Part shown: one piece after another, positions 54,924-64,000 of the stretch
Numbering within the stretch: the stretch's first letter is position 1
How the letters are laid out: each line of letters begins with the position of its first letter
Origin: Taudactylus pleione
Taxonomy: Eukaryota; Chordata; Amphibia; Anura; Myobatrachidae
Assembly: GCA_031769625.1 (NCBI GenBank)
Contig: JAUIMM010000202.1
Span: forward strand, 11,642,001 to 11,706,000
Direction of reading: 5' to 3'
Length of the DNA: 64,000 nucleotides
The notes under the pieces: model-generated
The model's database searches: none
Told to the model about the DNA's origin: nothing
Seen by the model: the letters and a program-made list of their open reading frames with translations, nothing else
Position numbers and translations under genes: made by a program

Positions 54924-55976
54924 GTGCCGCTGCCCATCTACTACAATTATCTACACTCTCTGCAGAGGGCACCCATATTATTGCAATCTCTGAGGAACGA
55001 GTGCCGAGCCGTTGCTGCATTATATGTGGGAATTGTATGTTCTCTTCCTTTGCTAAGACACCACCCCAGCTTTTCACACCGGCTTTTGTCTGTTGACACG
55101 GACAGGATTTACAAACTACATCTTCCGTCATTTAGTATGACCCTACAACTCGACCCCTCTGAGGGTTCTGGTTTTAACTGTGTGGATTTACCTGTTGGTG
55201 ATGTTTTTGCATTTTCGGATATCGACGCTGAAAGCATCCTATTTAAAGAAAACCTTACGGCTACAGCAGGTGCTGAAACAACAGACTTTTATTACACTCA
55301 GTTATACAGGCTAAAGAGAAAAGAAACAGACTATCTCCTACACGGGGTGACTCTGAGTGATTATTTCAGAATAAAGAAGATCCCGAGAGGCTTTCGGATA
55401 CGCAATACCCCCACTATTGGACGGTTCAATACGGAATTTTGCCGTAAGTGGGCAGCCATCCTTAATAAGGCATCTTTTGATTTAATTCTCCTTGTCATTG
55501 AAGAATCTGGGAAGGAATTAAATATCGTTAGAGACAAGATTAAGGCCTTTGAGTCTCTTCATCTTTCCAAACTTGTCGATGACACCTCCTGCAATTGGGT
55601 TCTGAAACTTCAGGAACAAATTGATAAATATAAAAAAGACCTCATCAAATTTAAACAGAACAAACTATCTATTGTGCACAAAGACTACGACAAAAAGAGG
55701 GTTTACTCTTGGGCTAATAATCCTGTTGGATTGAGAAGACAGCAAAGACCAAGCTACTATAATAGATTAAAGAAATTCCCGTTGGAGACTGATACGTCTA
55801 GTGGTGGACAATCCAGTGATCAAGAATGTGCTGGCACAAGTGGCAATACCTCAGGACGCAGACCCCCTTTAGGGGTTGTTACGAGAGCACAAAACACCCC
55901 TCCCATAGGTCCTTTACAAGGAGAGGGGGCCAATCCGAAAGGCAGAGGAAAGCAAGTTTACAAGAAAAAGAAATAA
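54924..55976 (+). CDS. PLE-E2 ORF1: N-terminal protein
   Basis: 350 codons without interruption, almost identical to E1 ORF1. The first ATG (54924) is in pseudo-LTR sequence and adds about 18 residues relative to the E1 start, which has no methionine at the corresponding place here. A conserved internal methionine (MTLQLDPSEG, about 55138) may be the true start. Differences from E1 are few, for example LPSFSM for NLSFSM and DYDKKR for DYDEKR. Function not established; coiled-coil and basic C-terminal features as described for E1. Confidence 0.8.
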   Translation: MPLPIYYNYLHSLQRAPILLQSLRNECRAVAALYVGIVCSLPLLRHHPSFSHRLLSVDTDRIYKLHLPSFSMTLQLDPSEGSGFNCVDLPVGDVFAFSDIDAESILFKENLTATAGAETTDFYYTQLYRLKRKETDYLLHGVTLSDYFRIKKIPRGFRIRNTPTIGRFNTEFCRKWAAILNKASFDLILLVIEESGKELNIVRDKIKAFESLHLSKLVDDTSCNWVLKLQEQIDKYKKDLIKFKQNKLSIVHKDYDKKRVYSWANNPVGLRRQQRPSYYNRLKKFPLETDTSSGGQSSDQECAGTSGNTSGRRPPLGVVTRAQNTPPIGPLQGEGANPKGRGKQVYKKKK

Positions 55977-58221
55977 TATACAATTTATCCACTAGAACTC
56001 TGTCTACTGATGAACTCTGCATACTACGGAAGGGTTTAAGCTTTGTACCCACTGTACAGCACAATGCATTACAAAGTAAAATTGATCTACATCGTTTGGG
56101 CCGACAATTACGCCTGAAAGAATACTTTGGTGATACATCTGAACGGATAACCACTGACCATAGGTATATCTCCAGCAGGTCCTCTTCTACGTTTGATCCA
56201 TTTTCTCAGAACTCATCCATTAAAGGATTTACGAACATCCTTGACGCCACGATTACAGAGGCTGCCACAATGAGCAATGTCCATTCAAATTTGTCTAAAA
56301 ATGAGCTATTAGCTCTAAAAAATCTAAGTGCTGACACCAGCATTGTAATCCGTCCCGCGGACAAAGGGGGCGGAATTGTGTTGCAGGACACCTCTACGTA
56401 CCGAGGCCTTACGTCAGCTTAGTGACAGTACTGTCTATTGCAAACTGGATTCAGACCCCACCCAGATTTACCTACAAGAGCTTTCCACGGTGTTACACAC
56501 AGCATTAGAGTTTCACTATATTTCCAAATCTACCGTCGACGCCTTGCTACCCACCTTTCCTAAAGTGCCAGTATTCTACACTTTACCTAAACTTCACAAG
56601 AATCCTGTTAACCCACCCGGACGGCCGATCATAGCAGCCAGGGATTCTCTGTATTACGAGGTTTCTAGGTTTATTGATTTCTATCTTCAGCCAGTGATCC
56701 AAGCTGAAAGGACATATCTAAAGGACACTAAATCTTTTTTACTCAAACTTAAAGAAATTGGTGAATTACCTAATTTGTGTTGGTTATGTACCATTGATAT
56801 AGTTAGCCTATATACCTGCATACCTAACGATAGGGGTTTAGCTGCTGTTAAATCACTATTGGCTAACAATTCTATCTACAATGGCCCTAACCCTACCTTT
56901 TTGTTACAGTTGTTATCTTTAACCTTGACCAGAAATTATTTCATTTTTGACGGGTCGTTTTATCTACAAACTCTTGGCTGTGCTATGGGTTCCTGTGCAG
57001 CCCCTGCCTACGCTAATGCGTTCATGTATCGTGTGGAGTCGGAATTGTTTTTTGGTGACCGTGTTGTCGCCGATAGCATTCGTTTCTTCACACGATACAT
57101 AGACGACATTTTTTTAATCTGGCTTGGCAGCAGGGAAGATTTTATACAGCTGATGGATGTCATAAATACTCGTGATCCAGACATCAAGTTCACTTATGAA
57201 ATCAGCTCCCAAGAGGTACACTTCTTGGATGTATGTGTGTCACTTGCTGGTGGTATGTTAAATACCTCTCTTTATAAGAAGCCCACCGATTGTAACAATC
57301 TGCTTCTAGCTTCCAGTTATCATCCCAGAAGCCTTATAAAAGGTCTACCGTATTCCCAGTATTTGAGAATACACAGGATTTGTAGTAATCTCTCAGATGA
57401 ACTTCAACAAATGGACTGCATGACGGATAACTTCTTGAGTAGAGGTTATTCTCTTAAGTCCTTAAACACTGCTCGCCAAAAAGCTTTATCTGCCCCTAAA
57501 TGTCCACGCCTCTCGCTTAACAAAGAGAAAAAACTAAAAAAACAGTTTGGTTTGGGTTAATCATTTTAGTACTGGTAGTAATATGATCATCAAAACTGCC
57601 AAAAAATTCTGGCCTCTTATCAAATCTGATGCTAACTTACCGTCCTTAAAAAACACTGCTCTTCTACCTTGTTACAAACGTGGCAAAAATGTTCGCGACT
57701 GGCTGGTACATAATGTTATTACCGGTTTTGGTAAGATCACCAAAACACATTTTTTAACCAAAAAACCTGGTAATTATAAATGTCTTGGATGCACGACTTG
57801 CAGCTTTATGGAAACAGGTGACAGTTTTGCACATCCGCGTACAGGTCTGAGATACAAAATTAATCATGTACTTACCTGCACCAGTCAGTTTGTCATATAC
57901 TACATTCGGTGCCCTTGTGGGCTTTTATACATTGGCAAGACAACTCGCCAATTTCGTGAAAGAATGGCTCTTCATAGATCGGCCATTCGACTAGCTTTAA
58001 GTGGCAGTGAGAATGAACAACCGGTGGCACGCCATTTTAGAGAGCATAGACATGGTCTATCTACTATACGCTATAAAATGATAGACCACGTTCCGGAGAA
58101 TATTAGAGGAGGTGACAGGTCCAAAATCCTGTTGCAGACAGAAACTAGGTGGATACACTCTCTTAACACAGTCCAACCATATGGCCTTAATGAGATGTTA
58201 CCTTTGGCTTGCTTTATTTGA
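55826..58221 (+). pseudogene. PLE-E2 ORF2: reverse transcriptase plus GIY-YIG endonuclease (two frameshifts)
   Basis: Same protein as E1 ORF2 but in three pieces: 55826-56422, 56376-57560 and 57547-58221. The first break near 56400 is a 5-bp deletion: E1 has a doubled GTACC where E2 has one. The second, near 57540, is a one-base gain in an A-run (ACTAAAAAAACAG against ACTAAAAGACAG). Motif A reads CTIDIVSLYTCIPN, motif B FYLQTLGCAMGSCAAPAYAN, the catalytic block RYIDDIFLIWLGS (about 57095-57130), and the endonuclease VIYYIRCPCGLLYIGKTTRQ is intact. At 57754 it retains the TTA where E1 has TGA. Confidence 0.92.
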
Positions 58222-58759
58222 TCAGGCACTCTATCTCTGACATTTATGTCCTGCTTGTCGTCTATTCTTTTTGACATATTGAGTTTTTTTGATTCATTGA
58301 TTTTTTTTTTGTCTATACTGGCTACTATTTTGCTTTATTGTTGATATTCTTTATGCCTGTCATATAATTGTTTGCATACATTGTTTATATATTGGTGGTG
58401 GTGGCACGTATCCGATTGTTATGTTTTGTGTATTCCGTTGTCATAGTGAGCGCTACGTCATACGTCGCGCCCGCTGGACTGTGTGCCGCAGGTGACGTCA
58501 CTGACAGCTTCCGACAGACGCAGTGTGTCTCACTCGTGGTGTGGTATATAGGTAAGTGTTGTTTCGTTTTATAATTGCTTCCTGAAGAAAATCGTGTAAG
58601 ATTGAAACATTTAAGTATTAAACTAGTGGTTTATATACCCTACTTGTAACGTACTTTACTGAGGAGTGCCGCTGCCCATCTACTACATTATCTACACTCT
58701 CTGCAGAGGGCACCCATATTGTTGCAATCTCTGAGGGACGAGTGCCGAGCCGTTGCTGC

Positions 58760-58765
<6 letters not shown>
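58222..58765 (+). repeat. PLE-E2 3' pseudo-LTR
   Basis: Direct repeat of 54505-55024, including the GC-rich GACGTCACTGACAGC segment, the hammerhead-like motif and GGAGTGCCGCTGCCCATCTA. It ends at TGCTGCATTATAT, followed by (TA)n. Confidence 0.88.
58582..58610 (+). ncRNA. Hammerhead-like motif, E2 3' pseudo-LTR
   Basis: CTGAAGA, stem II AATC/GATT, GAAACATTTA; one more change than the other copies in the stem III region. Confidence 0.5.

Positions 58766-58796
<31 letters not shown>
58765..58796. repeat. (TA)n tract between PLE-E2 and PLE-F
   Basis: Alternating TA with the 3' end of E2 on its left and the 3' end of the minus-strand PLE-F on its right. Confidence 0.9.
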
Positions 58797-58803
<7 letters not shown>

Positions 58804-59745
58804 AAGAGGAGAAGGTGCGGCACTCAAGGCATGTAAAAAAGAGACTCCAGGTACAGGCTTAATATATCAACGTTTCAGTTTTTATCAACTGTCATCAGGA
58901 TACAGCCAACATACATAAAACATACCTTATATACACCACATAATAAGTCACCAAACCTCCGGAGCTCGGGACTGCCCACCCGGCCGCCGGCTAGTGTTGA
59001 TGACTTCATCATGCTATTTGCGTGCCTCCGTCACATCCATCACCATAGATACATGTGTAAACAACAATCACTGTTGAAAAGGAAGCATTGCAGCGTCTCA
59101 GTTTCAATATAGTAATGCACACAATAGCGGATAGATTGTAACTCTTAAACAGCTGGTAAAGATCAGAGAATCACATCACCTCCTTTACAATCAAGTTTAC
59201 CATAATGTATATCACAAATTATTCAAATGTTTAAAGATATTTAGTAGTTTAGAGGTTTAGAGGTATTTGAAACACTTAAAATTGACAGACATTAACTACA
59301 ACAAACTAACAGACTTACATATTCATGCTAATGCTTAATAACATCTCCTCATTCTCAACGTAATTAGCGTAATGCAGTTATTAGAAATAACCTCAATATA
59401 CATTAAACAAAATTAAGCAAAATTGAAGAAATCTCCCATTCATGTGAAACATGAGAATTAACTACTTTCGTTTAACCCTTTATGGTATAAAGTACTGAGA
59501 CGTGCTATCCAGCGCATCTCACATTGGAGGAGTATCTTTCCCCTATTACCACCCCTTAGTGGCGGGGGAATGTGATCTATGATTCTGTAACGAATATTGG
59601 ACACAGGATGACCCAACTCCACAAAATGTCGCGCCAGGGGTTGCTTGCTTGTGCCAGTATTTAATGCATTGCGGATTGCTGACCTATGAGCGGCCATCCG
59701 CTCCTTAAATTTTCTCTCAGTCTTACCAATGTAACTCCAACCACA
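58797..59745 (-). mobile_element. Penelope-like element PLE-F (5'-truncated)
   Basis: Minus strand: the GIY-YIG domain and a 3' region with a good hammerhead-like motif, ending beside (TA)n with the GAGTGCCGC-type terminus. RT is absent; upstream sequence changes to a mariner terminus at about 59745. Confidence 0.85.
58869..58898 (-). ncRNA. Hammerhead-like motif in PLE-F
   Basis: Minus strand: CTGATGA (intact box), stem II with AGTT/AACT arms, GAAACGTTGA. The best-preserved first core box in the window, although the closing base pair of stem II is not Watson-Crick. Confidence 0.6.
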
Positions 59746-59765
59746 AGGGGGATGATTGAAAAGTA
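59458..59765 (-). pseudogene. PLE-F GIY-YIG endonuclease, C-terminal part
   Basis: PPCGWSYIGKTERKFKERMA is followed by AHRSAIRNALNTGTSKQPLA, HFVELGHPVSNIRYRIIDHI and a terminal ARLSTLYHKGLNESS. It clearly belongs to the same subgroup as E1/E2 (RERMALHRSAIR). The open frame continues upstream to 59898, but that part is mariner terminal sequence, so the reading frame there is accidental. The first GIY-YIG strand is cut off. Confidence 0.85.
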
Positions 59766-59899
59766 ATGAGAATGCCTCTATTTCTTTGCCATAGGTAGAC
59801 GTGGCAATGCTATACTGGTTATTGTAAACCTGCGGTTGGACTGCCCTATTCTTCTTTGTTTGATCACAGCGAGTGGAAGATCTTCGTACATTCGTCATG

Positions 59900-61720
59900 G
59901 TGGATGAGGAAGACGTGTCTGTGAGATTACATCAGAGATTTGTGATTGAATTTTGTGTTAAACTTGGAAAAAGCGGAATTAAAACCATGAAATGTTACGG
60001 CAAGTATTCGGGGGTATTGCAGTATTTTGCTGGCGGAAGCACTTCAAAGAGGGTAATACGCGAGTGACTGATGAAGCGCTTTCTGGGAGACCATCCACCG
60101 CCGTTACAGATGTCAACATTGCCAAAGCTGCGGAGATGATGCAAAATGACTGAAGGTTAACTTTACGTAAACTATCGGCTTTATTTGGCATCTCATTCGA
60201 ACAGGTTCAGCATATTGTGACAAATGGACTGAAAATACATTGTGTGTGTGTCAGGTAAATCTCATAGAAGAGCAGATGCAACGAAGAGTAGAATTGTGCA
60301 AGGACACCATTCGAATGTCGAAGAGGATACCCGATTGTGACGTGTGACGAATAGTGGATTCGTCATTATGATCCGGAATCCAAACAACAGTCCAGTGTAT
60401 GGAAACACGCAAATTCACCTCCACCAAAAAAATTTTTGTGTGATTTCTTCGGCGTGTAAAGTCATGCTTCTGCTGTTCTTTTATGCGCATGCTATAATCC
60501 TACAGCACTGTTCCCCGTGTACAGACAATTAATGGTGACTATTTTGCAAACATCCTGAAAACCCATTTGCGTGGAGCCATGAGGAAGAAAAGACCATATT
60601 TGCTGAAGAAACAGTGTTTTTTTGCTCCAAGACAATACCCGACCACATATTGCTGCTGTTGGATTGACACCCCTGGGCACTCCCAACCCTGAAAAAACAA
60701 CTGCGTGGAAAGAAGATCTCAACAGATGATAAAGTGAAAAATGCCACAGCTGCAACACATAGGGCTCTATTTACTACAATCCTCATTGGGAATGCAGATT
60801 GCATTGCGAATTCAGCCAATATCACAGGGATTTACTAAAAATACCTTGCAGGGACAGAGCTTGCAATAAAGCTCTGTCCCTGCGAATCCCCTCTGCACAC
60901 TTATCAGGGTATTTTCGCAAAAAATACTGTGACAAGTGCCTGGGCATGCGCCGACCAGCAGCCGCTAAGCCCCGCCCCCAAGCCCCACCCCCCGCGATTG
61001 CTCCCCCCCTTCCTTTATTACACTAACCTCCGGTGATCCGTGCTCCGGTGATGTCCTCCATGGCTCCGGTCAGCTGACATCCCATCCTGCACTGGGACCC
61101 GGTCAGCTTATGACTGGGTCACAGTGCAGGATGGGAGACCAGCTGACCGGAGGGAGGACATCACCAGAGCACCGATCTCGCGTCCCCGGACTATGGTAAG
61201 TTTTTTTTTTTTAATAATTTTTTATTCTTTTTTTTTACAGTGTTTCAGCGTTTAGACCACACAGCTGATCACTGGGGCCGGCTCCCGGCTCTGCTCTGCC
61301 TGTTAGAGCAGAGCAGGAGTCTGGTAATTGGGGAAGACCCTGGATAACGCCACCTCCATGTGGCGTTATTATAACAGGGCTTTCCCCGGTATTTTTTCAC
61401 AATTTATTTTTAGTAACTTTGGCCAGATCACATTTCCCATTACAATTATGTAAAATAAGTGATAATTAGGGGTTGGAGTAGAATTTTACAAATTCTACTC
61501 CAATTGCCCTTTAGTAACTTAGGTGATACTAAAATAATGTGAAAAGGGTGTGAAATCATCCTCTTTCACTTTATTTTAGTAAAAATAATTTTAATTAATA
61601 GAGCCCTAAAAGTGATGTCAGAAAACAGTCAACTGCACATCTATGAATCATTTTTGAAATGCTGCAAAAATGTATTGAATGTGAAGAACGCCACTTTGAA
61701 AAAGAAAAACGTTTAGAGCC
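59900..61720 (+). pseudogene. Mariner transposase pseudogene
   Basis: Fragments in order: RFVIEFCVKLGKSGIKTMKC (N-terminal helix-turn-helix region), SGRPSTAVTD-like sequence in a shifted frame (about 60088), LIEEQMQRRVELCKDTIRMS (60250-60320), then a damaged first catalytic region (CDV, GDESW expected), YDPESKQQSSVWKHANS (about 60365-60415), and a region near 60640 where the second aspartate (DNARPH) is read in a different frame. After the MITE the C-terminus MLQKCIECEERHFEKEK lies at about 61660. Many stops and frameshifts; nonfunctional. Confidence 0.8.
60762..61606. mobile_element. MITE with hairpins, inserted in mariner
   Basis: Ends GGGCTCTATTTACTA and TTAATTAATAGAGCCC, flanked by TA. 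The interior has strong stems: GCAGGGACAGAGCTT with its complement (about 60849-60885), CCGGTCAGCTG with CAGCTGACCGG enclosing CATCCTGCACTG with CAGTGCAGGATG (61063-61151), CTGCTCTG with CAGAGCAG, and ATAACGCCAC with GTGGCGTTAT (61344-61370). Non-coding; splits the transposase before its last 30 residues. Confidence 0.85.
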
Positions 61721-61785
61721 TGTGGAGTCATCTGATTCTGAATAAAAAAAATTGGTCTCATTACTTTTCAATCAGCCTTCGTATA

Positions 61786-62075
61786 TAGAGAGATATATAG
61801 TATGTAAAAGCAATATTGAATATATTCCTGTTTATATAAATAGTGCTTGTTTGCTGTTATACATTGAATGTTTCATACCCCACAAGGGTCATCCAGAGCA
61901 AACAAGGGGAAAAGAAGAAGAGGGAGTAATGGAGTAGTGAGCCAGCAGGAGGTCATATGACTCAGAACCTGCTGGAGCCAGCTGCAGGTGGCTGAGGTGG
62001 ACAAGTAAGGAAGGGACAGTAGGTATCTCCTGAGGTAACGGACCGAGCAAGAGTCTGCGCTAGTGAAGTGCTGCT
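61786..62075. other. No gene recognised
   Basis: Minus-strand translation near 61780-61840 vaguely resembles the missing PLE-F segment before GIY-YIG, but the match is too weak to call. Confidence 0.35.
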
Positions 62076-62083
62076 GATGGTGG

Positions 62084-62449
62084 AAGGGGCGTATCTATAA
62101 TGGGTGCAGAGCGTGCGGTGCACCCATGTTATCTAAAACTTACCTCTACGAAGTCCCACGTCGGGAGTCTCAGTGCTGCACAAAACTCCGGGAAAATGGG
62201 CGCGCCAATTTTTCTGGTATTTTGCGCATGCGCAGTGAGGAAATCGCAGGGAAAATGGTGGCTGCACCATTTCCCTGGCGATCTGTGCATACGCAGTAGA
62301 TTATGGGCACACTCTAGTAGTGCCCAGAGTCTACTGATGCTGAGGTGGCCGGCCAGCTGCGTCAGTCAGCTGCCAGCTGCCGGGGAGAGAGGAGAGGGCC
62401 CTGAATGGGGAATACACACGGGCCCCCCTCCTTGCTTAAGACGCCCCTG
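62084..62449. mobile_element. Short non-autonomous hAT element
   Basis: Ends AAGGGGCGTATCTATAATGG and TTGCTTAAGACGCCCCTG, with 8-bp flanks GATGGTGG and GATAGTGG (one mismatch). 366 bp, non-coding. Confidence 0.8.
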
Positions 62450-62970
62450 GATAGTGGCCGTATGTGATCACAGCGTGCGGTAGAGCCAGTGCTGAGTGTA
62501 GCAGCTGCGGAGCTTCCCGACAGTGAGGTCTGACATCTTCTGGAGCTTGCGGCAGGCACTGATAAGGGGGAGGCTGATATTCCCTCACATAACCACTTAA
62601 CTGATTATTTTAAAAAAAGGCTCAGAAATTGTAATTTTTTATTTAATAAAGCTTACCCTATGACCAGTTTAATATTTTTTTTAGCCCTCACATCCCCCCT
62701 CAGCGTCATAAGCTTTTATTTTTATCCCACTTATGCCAATCTCTCCCCCTAAGGTGGTTACCCTCCTACTTCCAAGGGCAACCCACCTCCACCCATCCTC
62801 TCCCACGTGCAGAGCACACCGGAGCGTTGTGCAGGGGGGACTGATCATTAGTCCATTAGTCCCAGATAAAATATTGACAAAAAAGTGTAAAAAGGTTACC
62901 ACCTAGTCTGCGCACAGCAGCCAATAATGGGAGATCCTAACGCTAATGGATGTCACCACACCCACAAACA
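62450..62970. other. No gene recognised
   Basis: Contains a GGGGGGACTGATCATTAGT phrase (62837) whose complement reappears at 63053-63066, flanking the hairpin below. No coding feature was seen. Confidence 0.4.
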
Positions 62971-62973
62971 TAT

Positions 62974-63054
62974 AGTATAATATACAAGAGGCAAAAAGAA
63001 CTAACACGTTAAGCGCCTTGGTGTTAGTTCTTTTTGCCTCTTGTATATTATACT
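62974..63054. repeat. Perfect 34-bp-stem hairpin
   Basis: Arms 62974-63007 and 63021-63054 are exact complements (AGTATAATATACAAGAGGCA at the outer end) with a 13-base loop. No element ends could be assigned. Confidence 0.9.
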
Positions 63055-63443
63055 GATCATTAGTCCCCCCTGCTGCTGCTGATCTCCGCACACACAGAAA
63101 TCAGCATAAAGTGCACTACGATCCCCGGGCGCATGCGTACAAGAGTGCCGTACGCACGGCATTCTGGCAATGATGTCAGCGGTCATAGACCGCTGTATCA
63201 CTACCTGGGGGTCCGGGGACTCAGAGGAGATCTGTTCTGCACTTGTGCAGAATTTATCTCCTCTTCTACAACCGGGGCAAGGAACCTGTGTGGTCATATG
63301 TATGATGACCAGGTCAGCTTAAGCACTACTGGCTGCCATCTACACACATACAACTGCGCTAGTTAAGTGGTTAAAGCAAACTGTGGGCAGATAAGAGAGT
63401 CCCTCAGAGGGGAGAGGCCAGGACTCTGCTCAGTGACCCCATT

Positions 63444-63492
63444 CAGACCTCTCTGGTCACTGACAGGAGAGCCAAGTGACCAGAGAGGTCTG
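63444..63492. repeat. 17-bp-stem hairpin
   Basis: CAGACCTCTCTGGTCAC and its exact complement around a 15-base loop. Confidence 0.85.
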
Positions 63493-63640
63493 TAATTATA
63501 TATAAATCACAAGTGAAGTAAAGGAATACATTTAGTTACTACAGCAGCTCTAAGGATACTGACGTCTTAAATTTTCAGCTGTTAAAGAATCCCTTCATTC
63601 AGCTAAACATTACACAAATGACAGCTCTATATGAGACATA

Positions 63641-64000
63641 GGGCCTGATTCAGAGCCACTGGTAAGCAGCCGCTCGTTCGCTCCGAGCGATGTTCGCACA
63701 TCTGCACATGCGTATGGGTCGTAATGCACATGCGCCAACCAGTCATTGCGGTCGGAAATCGTGCGCTCGCAAAACAGCGAGGGCCTGCTAATTTGAGTGA
63801 CAGAATGAGGCGTTTGTGGGTGGTAACGGGAAGGTGCTTGAAAACGGGGAGTGGAGATCCGAACGCAGGCGTGCCAAACGGTCAAAACGGGCATTTAATG
63901 GGAGTGCATAATTAGTAAGGGAGTGTTATCGACCACGTCACTTGGTTGTCTTTTAGCCTGAACTGCTCGCAGTGATTGCGGGAAGTAAAACCTACCACAA
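63641..64000. mobile_element. Harbinger-like MITE family H, copy 3 (runs off window)
   Basis: Begins GGGCCTGATTCAGAGCC and continues in the opposite internal orientation to the copy at 33768 (shared phrases GTGACAGAATGAGGCGT and GGTGGTAACGGGAAGGTGC). The right end lies beyond the window. Non-coding. Confidence 0.85.

Larger units (their letters stand above)
54285..58765 (+). mobile_element. Penelope-like element PLE-E2 (near-complete)
   Basis: Plus-strand order: a fragment of the GIY-YIG gene from an upstream truncated copy (54289-54500, with an internal deletion of about 100 bases at 54503 relative to E1 and to the main copy), a pseudo-LTR (54505-54920), ORF1 (54924-55976), ORF2 (55826-58221) and a 3' pseudo-LTR (58222-58765). 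The 3' end reaches further than in E1, to TGCTGCATTATAT, and meets a (TA)n tract. Confidence 0.92.
59746..61785 (+). mobile_element. Mariner transposon, split by a MITE
   Basis: Inverted ends with GATTGAAAAGTAATGAGA (left, about 59753) and TCTCATTACTTTTCAATC (right, ending about 61774). Between them lies a broken mariner transposase and an inserted MITE (60762-61606). The right end is followed by TA; a matching TA on the left is not clear. Confidence 0.82.

Noticed and set aside
59766..59898. N-terminal extension of the PLE-F protein
   Set aside because: The frame there reads through mariner terminal sequence; the PLE similarity stops at about 59745.

Overview
The window is repeat-rich, non-coding eukaryotic DNA. 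I find no host gene, no tRNA gene and no bacterial or phage feature; every coding stretch I recognise belongs to a transposable element. The mix is Penelope-like elements (PLEs) with GIY-YIG endonucleases, a DIRS tyrosine-recombinase retrotransposon, Tc1, mariner, Tigger/pogo, hAT and PIF/Harbinger-like elements, and long (TA)n tracts. This suggests a large-genome, non-mammalian vertebrate, most likely an amphibian (frog); that assignment is inference from element content.

Layout. 1-6100: mostly unassignable DNA, with the tail of one PLE (PLE-C) that contains a 5S-rRNA-derived pseudogene. 6110-13277: a four-level nest. A minus-strand PLE (A) is split by a Tc1 transposon, which is split by a plus-strand PLE (B), which is split by a 549-bp element made of twelve consecutive hairpins. 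13.4-30 kb: a field of small non-autonomous DNA transposons, several with legible target-site duplications (TSDs), plus minisatellites. 30.2-31.8 kb: a hAT element carrying microsatellites, a 254-bp near-perfect palindrome and a palindromic pair of PLE ends with hammerhead-like motifs. 32.5-35.6 kb: a minus-strand PLE (D) split by a Harbinger-like MITE. 36-42 kb: a decayed DIRS element inside a Tigger-like element. 42.6-47.2 kb: a hAT-ended element with two large minisatellite arrays. 50.0-58.8 kb: two almost full-length, nearly identical PLEs (E1 minus, E2 plus) arranged head to head as a roughly 8.5-kb inverted repeat. 58.8-62 kb: a 5'-truncated PLE (F) abutting a mariner pseudogene that is itself split by a MITE. 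62-64 kb: a short hAT MITE, strong hairpins and a second Harbinger-like MITE running off the end.

How the parts work together. The PLEs would encode their own reverse transcriptase (RT) and GIY-YIG nicking endonuclease, and their terminal pseudo-LTRs carry hammerhead-ribozyme-like motifs. E1 is the least damaged copy: I see only one in-frame stop. The DNA transposons have either broken transposases (Tc1, mariner) or none, so they would depend on enzymes supplied in trans.

Most notable: (i) MITEs built as chains of unrelated hairpins, in at least three families; (ii) the E1/E2 inverted PLE pair with a conserved overlapping two-ORF structure; (iii) hAT-ended elements repeatedly carrying tandem-repeat arrays.
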